A DNA stretch of 55,973 bases from Kangiellaceae bacterium (GCA_013373015.1 JABXIQ010000020.1:1-55973), one strand, 5' to 3'; counted from the first letter of the stretch, positions 33,215-42,593 are shown. Made by a program: numbers and translations. The notes: generated by a model from the sequence alone, not told the origin.

Positions 33215-34933
33215 CTAAACCTCACTCTTCTTAATCAAATAAATCACTGGCAAAATACCAATCGCTACCAGCAATACCCCTGGTAGCGCGGCCAGTTGCC
33301 ATTCGCCTTCTGAGGTCAGTTCATAAATACGTACCGCCAAAGTATCCCAGCCAAAAGGCCGCAACAATAAAGTCGCGGGCATTTCTTTCATCACTTCGAC
33401 AAACACCAATAACAAGGCGGTTAGTACACCTGGACGCAACAATGGGATATAGACTCGGGTGACTCGTTCTTTTTGATCGGCGCCTAAACTTCTAGCAGCC
33501 TCAATCACACTTGGCTTAATTTGCCCCATTGAGCTGGCTAACGGACCATAACCAATGCGCAAAAAGCGGATCACATATGCTAATAATAGCGCAAAAACGC
33601 CAGCCGCAAGCCATTGCCCTTTAACCCCTGTCATAGCTGCAATAGCATCATCAAAATAATTTAGCATCAACATAATGCCTACCGCTAAAACAGTGCCAGG
33701 AAGCGCATAACCCAACTGTGCTATTTCGGCACCAGCCTGTCGTAAGCCATTGGATTTACTATTTTTTTTACTCTGTTTTTTGCTCACCAATGCCCACACC
33801 ATGATTGCTGCAACCAGCAAAGTCATCAGTGCTGCAGCTACCGCCAATAGCACCGTATGCCATAACAGATCGAGCGTACCTTGCGTATGATGATCAAAGC
33901 TCGAAATGGCCCAAAACAGTAATTGGCTGATCGGTAAAACGAAGCCTAAAGCAAAAATAAACCAAGCACCAAACTGGGCTAGATAGCCCCAAGCGCCAGC
34001 TTCTGAGAGCGGCTGGCGATAATGTTTTAAGCTAGAACCGGACTGATCATAGCGGCTTTGCCCGCGCCCCCACTTTTCGGCAATCACTGACAAGGCCACA
34101 AACAATAATAAAATGCATGCTAGCTGGGCTGCGGTACTGGCACTAAAAAACCCAAACCATGATTTGTAGATAGCGGTGGTGAAAGTATCAAAATTGAAAA
34201 TGGATACAGCTCCAAAATCAGCTAAGGTTTCCATCAACACCAATGCCAAGCCTGCAATCCAAGCTGGACGGGTTAAAGGAATGACCAAACGCCAAAATGC
34301 ACCCGCTTTGCTATAGCCTAAGGTGCGTGCACTTTCGTAACTGGTGCGCCCTTTGCGTTGCAAGGCGCTGCGCATCAACAAATAAACATATGGGTAGAGT
34401 GATAAACTAAATACCAATCCGACACCCCATACATTGCGAATATCAGGCAACCAATTGACACCTAAACCCATGATTTGTAAGAGTTTTTGTAAAGGTCCTT
34501 GATAGTCGGTAAAGCCCAATAATACAAAGGCAAAAATATACGGCGGAATGGCCAAAGGCAGCATTAGTCCCCACTGTAGCAGGTTGCGCCCAGGAAAATC
34601 ATACATCACCACCAACCAAGCCAAGCTGGTTCCTAATAAAAAGCTGGTAACGCCAACGATTAGCATCAAGCTGATGGTATTGCCGAGCAATTCAGGCAGT
34701 TGTGTTTGCCATAAGTGCTGCCAAAGCTGACCATCAAACTCAAACCAAGAAGTAAATAGTGGTATTAGTGGCAATAAACTGATGGCGACGATTGTCCATA
34801 ACAAAACGCCATCTAATCGTGCCAATGTATGTGCTATTTTTTGTGCTATTTTTTGAGTCCATGGCAGCCACAAACGAGAACGCCAGCTCGAATGGCTGGC
34901 GTTGTTAATCTGCTTAATTGGCTTATGTGGCAT
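33215..34933 (-). CDS. Ferric iron ABC transporter permease, fused two-domain
   Basis: 572 residues with about twelve membrane helices in two homologous halves. Each half has a binding-protein-dependent transport signature (YESARTLGYSKAGAFWRLVIPLTRPAW in segments near residue 200; IEAARSLGADQKERVTRVYIPLLRPG near 480), the EAA loops that contact the ATPase. This is the FbpB/SfuB/HitB layout. It starts 29 nt after the binding-protein gene. No ATPase (FbpC) gene is present in the window, so it must be encoded elsewhere. Confidence 0.9.
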   Translation of the reverse strand: MPHKPIKQINNASHSSWRSRLWLPWTQKIAQKIAHTLARLDGVLLWTIVAISLLPLIPLFTSWFEFDGQLWQHLWQTQLPELLGNTISLMLIVGVTSFLLGTSLAWLVVMYDFPGRNLLQWGLMLPLAIPPYIFAFVLLGFTDYQGPLQKLLQIMGLGVNWLPDIRNVWGVGLVFSLSLYPYVYLLMRSALQRKGRTSYESARTLGYSKAGAFWRLVIPLTRPAWIAGLALVLMETLADFGAVSIFNFDTFTTAIYKSWFGFFSASTAAQLACILLLFVALSVIAEKWGRGQSRYDQSGSSLKHYRQPLSEAGAWGYLAQFGAWFIFALGFVLPISQLLFWAISSFDHHTQGTLDLLWHTVLLAVAAALMTLLVAAIMVWALVSKKQSKKNSKSNGLRQAGAEIAQLGYALPGTVLAVGIMLMLNYFDDAIAAMTGVKGQWLAAGVFALLLAYVIRFLRIGYGPLASSMGQIKPSVIEAARSLGADQKERVTRVYIPLLRPGVLTALLLVFVEVMKEMPATLLLRPFGWDTLAVRIYELTSEGEWQLAALPGVLLVAIGILPVIYLIKKSEV

Positions 34934-34962
34934 GGTTAAAATTAAACCTAATGGTTTTTAGA

Positions 34963-36027
34963 TTAGTTATAACCTGCCTTATCCATTAGCTGTACTGCCG
35001 CAGGTTGCAACTCGCCAGCTTTTGACAAATTCATATCATCAGCGCGGAATTCACCCCAAGCCGCAACTTCTGGAGTTGGCTGCACTTTTGGATTTGCAGG
35101 ATATTCCATGTTCTCACCCGCATACATTTGTTGAGCTTGCTCGCTGGCTAACCACTCCAATAATTTCAAAGCGCCAACCACATTATCAGAATGTTTTGTA
35201 ATACCCGCACCAGAAATATTCACGTGAACACCTTTACCTGCTTCACCTTGATCTGGCCAGAATAAGGCTAATGGTAATTGCGGATTTTCTTTTTGCAAAC
35301 GACCAAAGTAGTAAGTGTTCACTATTCCAGCATCACACTGACCTGCTACAATAGCATTCATAACTTTAGTATCATTTGAGAACGGATCGCTGGCTAAATT
35401 AGCTACCCAACCTTCAACAATCTGTTGCGCTTTTTCTTCGCCATAACGACCAATTAACATGGCTACCAACGATTGGTTATAGACTTTCTTTGAAGTTCGC
35501 AAACACAAACGACCTTTCCAACTTTGGTCGGCTAAGCCTTCGTATGAAACCAATTCGCCATTTTTCACACGCTCAGTGCTATAAACGATAGTACGCGCAC
35601 GAACAGTCAAACCAAACCATTGATTATCAGGATCACGCAAGTTTTCAGGAATACTCGCAGTTAACAAATCTGATTGAATTGGCTGCAAAACACCTTCTTT
35701 TTTTGCCAACCATAAATTACCTGCATCCACAGTCATAAAAATATCGGCAGGACTACGCTTGCCTTCAGCTTTCAAACGGCTGATCAATGGCGCTTCTTTA
35801 TCAGTAATAAACTTAACTTCAACACCCGTTTCTTGGGTATATTTTTCGAAAAAGGGCTTAATTAAATGCTCTTTGCGCGAAGAATAAACAACAATTTCTT
35901 TCTCACCAGCTGATGTTTTTTTCGCTTCTGTTGCGCTCTTTTCATCTGAAGAACAAGCGGTTAGTGTTAAAGCACCCGCTACTGATGCGGTTAATAGAAT
36001 TTTTTGTAGGTGTGATAATGTTTTCAT
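34963..36027 (-). CDS. Ferric iron-binding lipoprotein/periplasmic protein (FbpA/FutA type)
   Basis: 354 residues. The signal sequence ends in the lipobox LTAC (Cys at about residue 25), so this form is lipid-anchored. The mature part starts with EIVVYSSRKEHLIKPFF and contains NTYYFGRL near residue 245, the tyrosine pair that coordinates Fe3+, and VNISGAGITKHSDN. It delivers ferric iron to the permease encoded downstream. A near-consensus Fur box lies 69 nt upstream. Confidence 0.92.
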   Translation of the reverse strand: MKTLSHLQKILLTASVAGALTLTACSSDEKSATEAKKTSAGEKEIVVYSSRKEHLIKPFFEKYTQETGVEVKFITDKEAPLISRLKAEGKRSPADIFMTVDAGNLWLAKKEGVLQPIQSDLLTASIPENLRDPDNQWFGLTVRARTIVYSTERVKNGELVSYEGLADQSWKGRLCLRTSKKVYNQSLVAMLIGRYGEEKAQQIVEGWVANLASDPFSNDTKVMNAIVAGQCDAGIVNTYYFGRLQKENPQLPLALFWPDQGEAGKGVHVNISGAGITKHSDNVVGALKLLEWLASEQAQQMYAGENMEYPANPKVQPTPEVAAWGEFRADDMNLSKAGELQPAAVQLMDKAGYN

Positions 36028-36095
36028 GGTGACCCTGCTCAGCCCAAAGCTCTTTCAAAAAGCCTATTTATCATAAGCTTCAAATTATTAGCAAA

Positions 36096-36110
36096 TGATA
36101 ATTATTCTCA
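36096..36110 (-). promoter_or_regulatory. Fur box upstream of the ferric iron transporter
   Basis: TGATAATTATTCTCA matches the 7-1-7 Fur consensus (TGATAATNATTATCA) at all but one position, and is framed by GCAAAT and ATTTGC. It lies 69 nt before the binding-protein ATG. Iron repression by Fur is therefore expected. Confidence 0.85.
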
Positions 36111-36206
36111 TTAATATTTGCAAGTAGAAATGGAATTATAAATATGACAATTGAGTTAATGGATGATCTGGGTCAAGCATCTTCGCTTAAACATTTAGAA
36201 GGCTGC

Positions 36207-37427
36207 CTATAACCCCATCGCCTTCTTAATTAACTGCTGTTTCAGTAGTGGATGCCTATCGGCAATATTCATACCGTAACTTCGTAGCATTTGCACAAAA
36301 GGCTTCTCTTGCTCAAACAGTTTTTTAAAACCGAGCATCGCTTTTTGCATAACAAAAATGTCACCTTTGCGTGCTCTCTCATAAGGACGCAAAGAACTTT
36401 TTATGCCAATATCTTTTTGTTTTTGTTGGTTTTTTTCGATTAAATTGGCTAGCTCCAGCACATCGCTAAAGCCTAAATTAACGCCCTGCCCTGCAAGCGG
36501 ATGAATAGTGTGCGCAGCATCACCTACTAACGCTAACCTGTGGTTGATCATCCTGTCAGAAGTACGTTCGAACAATGGAAAAGCAACTCTTTTACTAATA
36601 TTTTTAATCCTACCAAGATGTGACTCAAAGGTTTGCTCTAACTGTTTAGTAAAATCTTGTTGTGATAAATCTAATAAATTCTTGGCTTTAGCTTCATCAA
36701 CTGACCACACAATCGAGCTGGTATGCTTTTCTGGCAAAGGCAAAAAAGCTAATGGCCCATGATGATCAAATCGTTGGTAAGCAGTCGCTTGGTGAGGCAG
36801 TTCAGTTTCAACGGTACACACAATTGCTTTATGACCATAAGCTGTGGCTTCAAGATCAACACCACTGTGTTCGCGCAACCACGAGAAAGCACCATCTGCA
36901 GCTACCAATAATTGGCAAGTCAGTTGTTGGCCCGATTGTAAGGTAAGCTGCGCAAAATCCTCATGATACTCGACACTGCTACATTGCTGCGGACAGAGCC
37001 AATCAATATTATTTTGTTTTTCAATGGCTTGGAAGAGAGCTCTGCGCAAGACGCGATTTTCAACGATATGTCCCAAGTCTGTTTGTGCAACTAAACCGGC
37101 ATCAAATTCAATCTTGCCGCGTGAACTCTCGCCATCCCAGACATACATTCTCTGGTAGGCTGATTTTTCTGTTTCCCCGATATAATCCCAAGCACCCACT
37201 TCGCGGAACAGATTTTCACTAGCGCGAGTAATAGCGCTAACTCGCAAATCATATTCGGACACATCCCAATCCATCTGTACTGGCTTCGGATCCACCACAG
37301 CAATTTTCAACTGACTGTTGCCAAAACCATAATTTGTCAGCTTTGCGGCTAAAGCTAAACCCACCATGCCACCACCAACAATGACAATGTCGTGACTAAA
37401 CTTAGGTTTAGGACTATGCGTTTTCAT
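36207..37427 (-). CDS. ubiI: FAD-dependent ubiquinone hydroxylase UbiI/VisC
   Basis: 406 residues. FAD motif VIVGGGMVGLALAAKL at the N-terminus; LRVSAITRASENLF and DLGHIVENRVLRRAL match VisC/UbiI more closely than UbiH; the second FAD motif is ALVGDAAHTIHPLAGQGVNLGFSD; the C-terminus LKQQLIKKAMGL matches E. coli UbiI. It should hydroxylate C5 of the ubiquinone ring. It overlaps the upstream unknown gene by 14 nt, so it is translationally coupled to it. Confidence 0.88.
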   Translation of the reverse strand: MKTHSPKPKFSHDIVIVGGGMVGLALAAKLTNYGFGNSQLKIAVVDPKPVQMDWDVSEYDLRVSAITRASENLFREVGAWDYIGETEKSAYQRMYVWDGESSRGKIEFDAGLVAQTDLGHIVENRVLRRALFQAIEKQNNIDWLCPQQCSSVEYHEDFAQLTLQSGQQLTCQLLVAADGAFSWLREHSGVDLEATAYGHKAIVCTVETELPHQATAYQRFDHHGPLAFLPLPEKHTSSIVWSVDEAKAKNLLDLSQQDFTKQLEQTFESHLGRIKNISKRVAFPLFERTSDRMINHRLALVGDAAHTIHPLAGQGVNLGFSDVLELANLIEKNQQKQKDIGIKSSLRPYERARKGDIFVMQKAMLGFKKLFEQEKPFVQMLRSYGMNIADRHPLLKQQLIKKAMGL

Positions 37428-38448
37428 TTAAACAGCCATCTAATAAAGATTCGAAATTGGTTCTCAATTCACTAAGGCGCATCATATTCTCAAAAACTAT
37501 CATCAATAACTCTGGAATTGGAGCAAACTGTTTCTCACCAATACCTTGCTCCGTTCGTTGCTGTAGTATGCTTTGCTGCATTTGCTTGGCACGTTCTCTT
37601 GCCGTTTCGTCAACGGTTAACCCCTCATCTCCGCCAAACTTTAATTGAAGATTGGTGGATAACTTTGCGATTTCATCACTGTATTGTTCGTTATAGGCCT
37701 GCCAAGTTAACAATTCCTGTTTAGTTTGCTCTAGCATTCCTTCGTCAGCATCTTTTTGCCCTTTCAATGCCATATAACGCAACTGCCAGCTTACCTGCAA
37801 ACAAACCGACATAGCTGGATAGCCATGTACTAAAGAACGCATACAATAGTGCTCTTGCTTTTCTGCAAACTCAGCACTAGAAATATCACCAAACAACTCG
37901 CGACCTTGGTGCATCATTAACTTTTGAGAAAATAACAGGTTAGCACGCTCGTCTCCTGCGTCGGCTAATTGCTTTAAGGTATCAGCTTCATAATAATCAT
38001 AATCTGATTTAGCAATGAAACTGGCACCCATCGAAAAATTAGCATAGCCTCTTTGCTTCATGGAAAGTTCTGCATCTTTGAGCAAGTTTTCAGAATACCA
38101 GTTAGCAGTCTGACTTCCTGCAGGATAATAGCCATAAACCCAATCATCGTATTGTTTGCTTGCGGCACAAAGCTGTTGCTTAAGCACTTCGAGCTCATCT
38201 TTTTCCGCCGCATCGGATAATTCAGACTTATCTTCAATGTTTTGCTCTACTTTAGTTTCTATCTCTTGCGTCGGTTCTAGATCTTGCTCTTGCTGATTTG
38301 TTATCGCTCGCTGAGGTTCGCTTTTTGAAACTGGTGTTTCTTGTTGAATCTGCTGATTATGGTTAAAACTGTTGTAAATTAGCCATACTAATAATAATCC
38401 AACCAACACAATGCCCAGCAAACTAAGTTTTTCTATTGTTGTTTTCAC
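37414..38448 (-). CDS. Membrane-anchored protein between ubiH and ubiI, unknown
   Basis: 344 residues. One N-terminal membrane helix (LLGIVLVGLLLVWLIYNSF, about 10-28), then an acidic Glu/Gln-rich linker (about 35-90) and a helical domain of about 250 residues with features of SEL1/TPR repeats (ADAGDERANLLFSQKLMMHQGRELFG in segments). I do not recognise the family. Its stop overlaps the ubiI start by 14 nt, and it lies 30 nt after ubiH, so it is in the ubiquinone operon. A scaffold role for the Ubi enzymes is possible from context only. Confidence 0.7.
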   Translation of the reverse strand: MKTTIEKLSLLGIVLVGLLLVWLIYNSFNHNQQIQQETPVSKSEPQRAITNQQEQDLEPTQEIETKVEQNIEDKSELSDAAEKDELEVLKQQLCAASKQYDDWVYGYYPAGSQTANWYSENLLKDAELSMKQRGYANFSMGASFIAKSDYDYYEADTLKQLADAGDERANLLFSQKLMMHQGRELFGDISSAEFAEKQEHYCMRSLVHGYPAMSVCLQVSWQLRYMALKGQKDADEGMLEQTKQELLTWQAYNEQYSDEIAKLSTNLQLKFGGDEGLTVDETARERAKQMQQSILQQRTEQGIGEKQFAPIPELLMIVFENMMRLSELRTNFESLLDGCLNENA

Positions 38449-38478
38449 TTCTATCTATCCTAATTTATTGTTATTCCA

Positions 38479-39702
38479 TTATTTTTTCGTTCCAGCGGCA
38501 AGACGGCTATTATCAAAATTAAAGCCCATAGCTCCTTGCGCGAACAATTGTTTCGCTGCTGGAGTTATGTCCATTGCTTTGAGTATTAAGTTGCGACTAA
38601 TCGACAAAGGTGCCCATTGATTGGCAAACAAGCGCGCTAAGGTTTCGGTGACCATTAATGTTTGCTCTCGATCTGGCTGACGTTGCTGTTGGTAACGCCT
38701 TAAAATCTCATAGTTACCATAATCCTCTGCTTGTGTTAAAACTTCTGTCAACACCGCCACATCACGTAGAGCCAAATTGAACCCTTGCCCTGCAATAGGG
38801 TGTAACGATTGAGCAGCATTACCAATTAACACCGCTCGGCCACGAAATATTGGCTCCGCTACCTGCTGAATTAAGGGAAACGCTTTGCGCTCGCCAACTT
38901 TGGTGATTTTCCCTAGACGAGCACCAAATGTATGCTCAAGCTCGCGAGCAAAGTCGCTTTCTGACATCGAAAGGTATTCATCAATCTTATCATTCGGTTT
39001 TGACCAAACAATAGCTAATCGCGATCCGGTTTGTTGTCTAGATGAAATAGGCAGCAACGCTAAAGGGCCGTCTTTCGTAAAACGCTCAAATGCCCAGTTA
39101 TTATGCGCTTGTTGAGTAGCGATATTACAAACAATCGCCGATTTGCCATAATCGGTGATCTGGCTATCTATATGTAATTGGCTTCTCAATGGTGAACGAG
39201 CGCCATCAGCCAACACCACCAACTGCGCCTCAACCTGCCGTTCCTGACCTTGATATTCAAGCGTTAGCTGAGCTGAATCTTTATCTTGCTGTAAACTTTT
39301 GACTTTAGCTGGAGCAAAATAATCAATCGTTTGATGCTCACTCATAGCTTGATTCAGCACATTGCCCATTTGCCAATTTTCAATCACAGCACCAAGCCTT
39401 TCAACGCCACACTCTTGTGCTTGTAAACGAGCAAAACCGATATTGCCTTGATCGGACACATGAATATTATCAATCGGCTGTGAAACCGCCAACACTTGCT
39501 GACCAAGACCCAAAGCATGAAAAATATTCAAAGATGCCGCTGATAAAGCTACCGTACGGTCATCAAAACTCGGTTGCTGTTGTGAGCTAGGTTCGAAAGC
39601 TTCAAAAACCGCACACTGAATACCCTGTTGTGCTAAAGCAATAGCCAAACTGGCACCTGCCATGCCACCGCCGATAATTGCAATAGGATAGTGTGTTTGC
39701 AT
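38479..39702 (-). CDS. ubiH: 2-octaprenyl-6-methoxyphenol hydroxylase UbiH
   Basis: 407 residues. FAD motif IAIIGGGMAGASLAIALAQ, DDRTVALSAASLNIFHALGL and RLGAVIENWQMGNVLNQAM fit UbiH; the second motif is AVLIGNAAQSLHPIAGQGFNLALRD. It hydroxylates C1 of the ubiquinone precursor. It follows pepP by 12 nt, as in the classical ygfB-pepP-ubiH-ubiI operon. Confidence 0.92.
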   Translation of the reverse strand: MQTHYPIAIIGGGMAGASLAIALAQQGIQCAVFEAFEPSSQQQPSFDDRTVALSAASLNIFHALGLGQQVLAVSQPIDNIHVSDQGNIGFARLQAQECGVERLGAVIENWQMGNVLNQAMSEHQTIDYFAPAKVKSLQQDKDSAQLTLEYQGQERQVEAQLVVLADGARSPLRSQLHIDSQITDYGKSAIVCNIATQQAHNNWAFERFTKDGPLALLPISSRQQTGSRLAIVWSKPNDKIDEYLSMSESDFARELEHTFGARLGKITKVGERKAFPLIQQVAEPIFRGRAVLIGNAAQSLHPIAGQGFNLALRDVAVLTEVLTQAEDYGNYEILRRYQQQRQPDREQTLMVTETLARLFANQWAPLSISRNLILKAMDITPAAKQLFAQGAMGFNFDNSRLAAGTKK

Positions 39703-39714
39703 TCGATTGATTAC

Positions 39715-41061
39715 CTATTTTTTGCTCTTGTTTTTGCTCTTGTCTTTGTTCGTGCCTTTGCTCATTAAGGCTTCTATGTCTTCGCGTGTTTTCGGCACAT
39801 CTTTGGACAAAATGTCATAGCCCTTTTTTGTCACCAATATATCATCTTCAATTCGAATACCAATGCCGCGCCACTTCTTAGCAGCTTTAGTATTATCTTT
39901 GGCGATATAGAGCCCAGGCTCAACCGTCAACACCATACCTGACTCTAGCACTCTAGGTTGGCCATGCACTTGATAATCGCCCACATCATGCACATCAAGA
40001 CCAATCCAATGCCCCGTTTTGTGCATATAAAAATCTCTATAAGCTCCTCGCTCAATCAAACTCTCAAGGGAGCCTTTGAGGATCTTCAAATCTATTAAAC
40101 CCTGAGTAATGACTCTAACCGCAGCATCATGAATTTGATTCCAATGATTACCCGGCTTGATCATCTCAATAGCTTTCAATTGTGCTTCTAGCACTATGTC
40201 ATACAAGGCCGCCTGCTCTTTGTTAAAGGCTCCATTGATTGGAATGGTGCGGGTAATATCCGAAGCATAATGCTCAAATTCGCAGCCAGCATCGGTTAGC
40301 AATAACTCACCATCGGTCAATTCACCGCTATTTTCTACATAATGCAAAATATTGGCATTATCACCCGCCGCCACAATTGACGGATAGGCCGCAAAACGAC
40401 AACCATTCTTGGCATAGTGATACTGTAGCTCTGCTTCCATATCCAGTTCTTTTAAGCCAGGCTCGCAAGCCTGCATCAAAGCACAATGAGCTTTAGCGGA
40501 AGTTTTAGCGGCATAGCGCATACGCTGAATTTCAGCAGCAGATTTTATCAAGCGCATTTCGTGAAGGTGATGACGCAAATCAACCATTTCACCTGGAGGC
40601 TCAGCGCCGCGCTTAACCTGCGCTTGAATTTGATTACGCCATTCCATAACTTTTTGGTCAAAATCGGGATTCATTCCCAGTGCAAAATAAATCCTCTCAC
40701 GACCTTCCATTAAACCCGGCAGAATGTCATCAATATCATTGATGGGAAAAGCATCATCAGCTCCCAACTCTTCAATCGCCGCGTCTTGCCCCAATCGCAA
40801 ACCATGCCAAATCTCTTGAGTTTTATCTTTTTCACGATTGAATAGAATGAATTCGCCGTGCTTACGGCCTGGAATTAATACCGCTACAGCTTCAGGTTCG
40901 GCAAAACCTGTCAAATACCAAAAATCATTATCTTGGCGAAAGTGGTAATGCACATCATGACTGCGGATCTTTTCACTGCTGGCTGGCAAAATAGCAACAG
41001 AATTCGGTCCCATCCATTGCATTAAGCGTTTACGGCGTGCGACAAAATTAATGGCTTGCAT
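39715..41061 (-). CDS. pepP: Xaa-Pro aminopeptidase
   Basis: 448 residues. The N-terminal aminopeptidase P domain (RRKRLMQWMGPNSVAILP, YHFRQDNDFWYLTGF) is followed by the pita-bread fold with metal ligands in LLTDAGCEFEHYASDITRT (two Asp), HKTGHWIGLDVHD (His) and LTVEPGLYI plus GIRIEDDILVT (two Glu). A lysine-rich tail (about 436-448) is extra. It removes N-terminal residues before proline using Mn2+. Placement between ygfB and ubiH is conserved. Confidence 0.95.
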   Translation of the reverse strand: MQAINFVARRKRLMQWMGPNSVAILPASSEKIRSHDVHYHFRQDNDFWYLTGFAEPEAVAVLIPGRKHGEFILFNREKDKTQEIWHGLRLGQDAAIEELGADDAFPINDIDDILPGLMEGRERIYFALGMNPDFDQKVMEWRNQIQAQVKRGAEPPGEMVDLRHHLHEMRLIKSAAEIQRMRYAAKTSAKAHCALMQACEPGLKELDMEAELQYHYAKNGCRFAAYPSIVAAGDNANILHYVENSGELTDGELLLTDAGCEFEHYASDITRTIPINGAFNKEQAALYDIVLEAQLKAIEMIKPGNHWNQIHDAAVRVITQGLIDLKILKGSLESLIERGAYRDFYMHKTGHWIGLDVHDVGDYQVHGQPRVLESGMVLTVEPGLYIAKDNTKAAKKWRGIGIRIEDDILVTKKGYDILSKDVPKTREDIEALMSKGTNKDKSKNKSKK

Positions 41062-41085
41062 CTATAACTCCATGATTTTATTGCA

Positions 41086-41640
41086 TTAATGCACTTGAGG
41101 ATGTTCTTCTACTACTGTGGTTTTCGGTTGGTTGGCCATAAAAATAATTTGTGATGACATTTTGACGTGTTCAGCAATAGTCACAAAAGCCGACTCCAAC
41201 TCTTCTGCATCTTGCTCTTCCAAATCAAATTCGATCTTGGAAATTTCGCTCAAATCTTGAATGGCTTCTTGAGCATCACCCGATAATGTCTTGCTTTGTT
41301 TCACCAAACCATAGCCCGTTAAATAACCCTGGCACCACTCGCCAATGGCTTTGGCTCGCTGCTCAAGTGGATAATCATCTTCAGGGATCAGCAAATCGAT
41401 TGAGAATGAGTCAGCTTGATAGTCTTTTTGAGTAAAAGCCAACAGTTGCTCAAGAGCCTTTTCGGCTTCATAACCCATCGGCTCACCAGACGTTAAAAAC
41501 TCGCTCATTTGCTGTTGCCAACGGCCCTCTTCAACCACAAAACCGTGTCCCAGCAAGCCGTGTAACATCCCCGCAAGCTCAGATGGCATTAGATCGGGAA
41601 AATGATTTTGGCAAAGTTCGTTAATTTGTAAATAATTCAT
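41086..41640 (-). CDS. ygfB: YgfB/YecA (UPF0149) family protein
   Basis: 184 residues from ATG 41640; a TTG at 41685 is in frame but adds an unlikely stretch. UPF0149 features: ELAGMLHGLLGHG, then AIGEWCQGYLTGYGLV and the acidic SEISKIEFDLEEQDAEELESAF. It is a conserved all-helical protein; relatives have been linked to gene regulation, with no agreed function. It is the first gene of the pepP-ubiH-ubiI operon and diverges from the TIGR02449/zapA genes. Confidence 0.88.
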   Translation of the reverse strand: MNYLQINELCQNHFPDLMPSELAGMLHGLLGHGFVVEEGRWQQQMSEFLTSGEPMGYEAEKALEQLLAFTQKDYQADSFSIDLLIPEDDYPLEQRAKAIGEWCQGYLTGYGLVKQSKTLSGDAQEAIQDLSEISKIEFDLEEQDAEELESAFVTIAEHVKMSSQIIFMANQPKTTVVEEHPQVH

Positions 41641-41758
41641 CGCTCGTGGCGCTGCCTGTCGTGTACAATGTTGAAAGTGGTTCAAGTGTAACCCGATATA
41701 GCCTCAAAACCCAGAGCTAACAGGGTTTAGAAATCCACTTTAAGTGATTGATTAAACA

Positions 41759-41787
41759 TTGACCAATATTACAACTAACTTTATAGT
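41759..41787 (+). promoter_or_regulatory. Sigma-70 promoter for the TIGR02449-zapA operon
   Basis: TTGACC, 17-nt spacer, TATAGT: each hexamer matches the consensus at five of six positions with ideal spacing. It ends 28 nt before ATG 41816. Confidence 0.8.
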
Positions 41788-41815
41788 GTACTTTAATATA
41801 AGTAGGTAACTCACT

Positions 41816-42013
41816 ATGACACAAGGTCAAATAGAAAAACTCGAAGATAAAATAGACGCCTTGCTTGCGCGATTTGAGAAAATCAACTTGGAAAACAGTC
41901 AGTTACGTCAGCAACTCAATGAACTGCGGGCTGAACGTGATCGTCTGCATACTCGAAACGAGTCTGCTCGTAAGCAGATTGACGTCATGATTTCTCGATT
42001 AAAATCTATATAA
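41816..42013 (+). CDS. TIGR02449 family small coiled-coil protein
   Basis: 65 residues, almost entirely one coiled coil (KLEDKIDALLARFEKI, NSQLRQQLNELRAERDRL). It matches the TIGR02449 family, regularly encoded just upstream of zapA and similar in form to ZapB-type division proteins. TAGGTAA lies a few nt before the ATG. The stop is 4 nt before zapA, so the two are co-transcribed from the promoter at 41759. A role with ZapA at the division ring is inferred from context. Confidence 0.85.
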   Translation: MTQGQIEKLEDKIDALLARFEKINLENSQLRQQLNELRAERDRLHTRNESARKQIDVMISRLKSI

Positions 42014-42017
42014 ACAT

Positions 42018-42344
42018 ATGGCAAAATCAAAAGTAAAACCTATCAATATCACTATTCTAGGGAAAGAATTTCAGGTTGCTAGCCCAGAAAGTGAGCATCA
42101 ACAACTGCTACAAGCAGCTAGCTTCCTTGATAAGAGGATGAAAGAGATCCGTGAGTCGGGCAAAGTGCTCGGTTTGGAGCGGATCGCGGTTATGGCTGCG
42201 CTCAATTTAAGTTACGAACTGTTAAATACGCCCAGTATTGACGCTGACGAAGCTTCTATAATTGAGCAACGAATTCAATCGCTTAACTCGCGAGTGGAAA
42301 ATGCACTCAAACAAAGTGAGCAGATTGAGCTAACCAATAACTAG
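42018..42344 (+). CDS. zapA: Cell division protein ZapA
   Basis: 108 residues. The N-terminal ZapA fold (INITILGKEFQVASPESEHQQLLQAASFLDKRMKEIR in segments) is followed by a C-terminal coiled coil (LERIAVMAALNLSYELL to RIQSLNSRVENALKQ). It cross-links FtsZ filaments at mid-cell. It lies directly before the 6S RNA gene, the conserved zapA-ssrS-ygfA arrangement of gammaproteobacteria. Confidence 0.93.
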   Translation: MAKSKVKPINITILGKEFQVASPESEHQQLLQAASFLDKRMKEIRESGKVLGLERIAVMAALNLSYELLNTPSIDADEASIIEQRIQSLNSRVENALKQSEQIELTNN

Positions 42345-42380
42345 TTGGCTTATTACTAAGTACAAACTAAAAAGTACTTA

Positions 42381-42409
42381 TTCGTAAGAAAAAGTATCCG
42401 TGGTATAAT
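42381..42409 (+). promoter_or_regulatory. Promoter of 6S RNA
   Basis: Perfect TATAAT at 42404-42409, with a weak -35 (TTCGTA, 42381-42386) at 17-nt spacing. Transcription is expected to start at about 42415. Confidence 0.65.
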
Positions 42410-42414
42410 AATAT

Positions 42415-42590
42415 CTGCCTGGACTGTTCGTCAGTAGTGAACGTCCTCGAGCCGATAATACCTTTATAGGGATTCCCAAACTGGGAGTGTTGTGCATGTC
42501 CGTCTTGAGCGGAAAGCCTGAACGACCAACGGGTCTCCCCCCTGAACCTTTGGGTTCATGGGCCATTACCTACAACGGCAGTCTGGGTTT
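42415..42590 (+). ncRNA. ssrS: 6S RNA
   Basis: Located between zapA and ygfA, the conserved ssrS site. The closing stem pairs 42418-42428 with 42577-42587 (11 bp with G-U pairs). Conserved blocks match E. coli 6S RNA: GAGCCGATA near the 5' arm, CCGTCTTGAGCGGAAAGCC in the 3' part, and CCTGAACCTTTGGGTTCATGGG-type stem before the end. It binds the housekeeping RNA polymerase holoenzyme through its open central bubble. A T run (42588-42592) follows directly. Ends are estimated to within a few nt. Confidence 0.93.
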
Positions 42591-42593
42591 TTA

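Noticed and set aside
42378-42566. Minus-strand open frame inside the 6S RNA gene
   Set aside because: It is fully explained by the conserved 6S RNA structure on the plus strand; no ribosome site.
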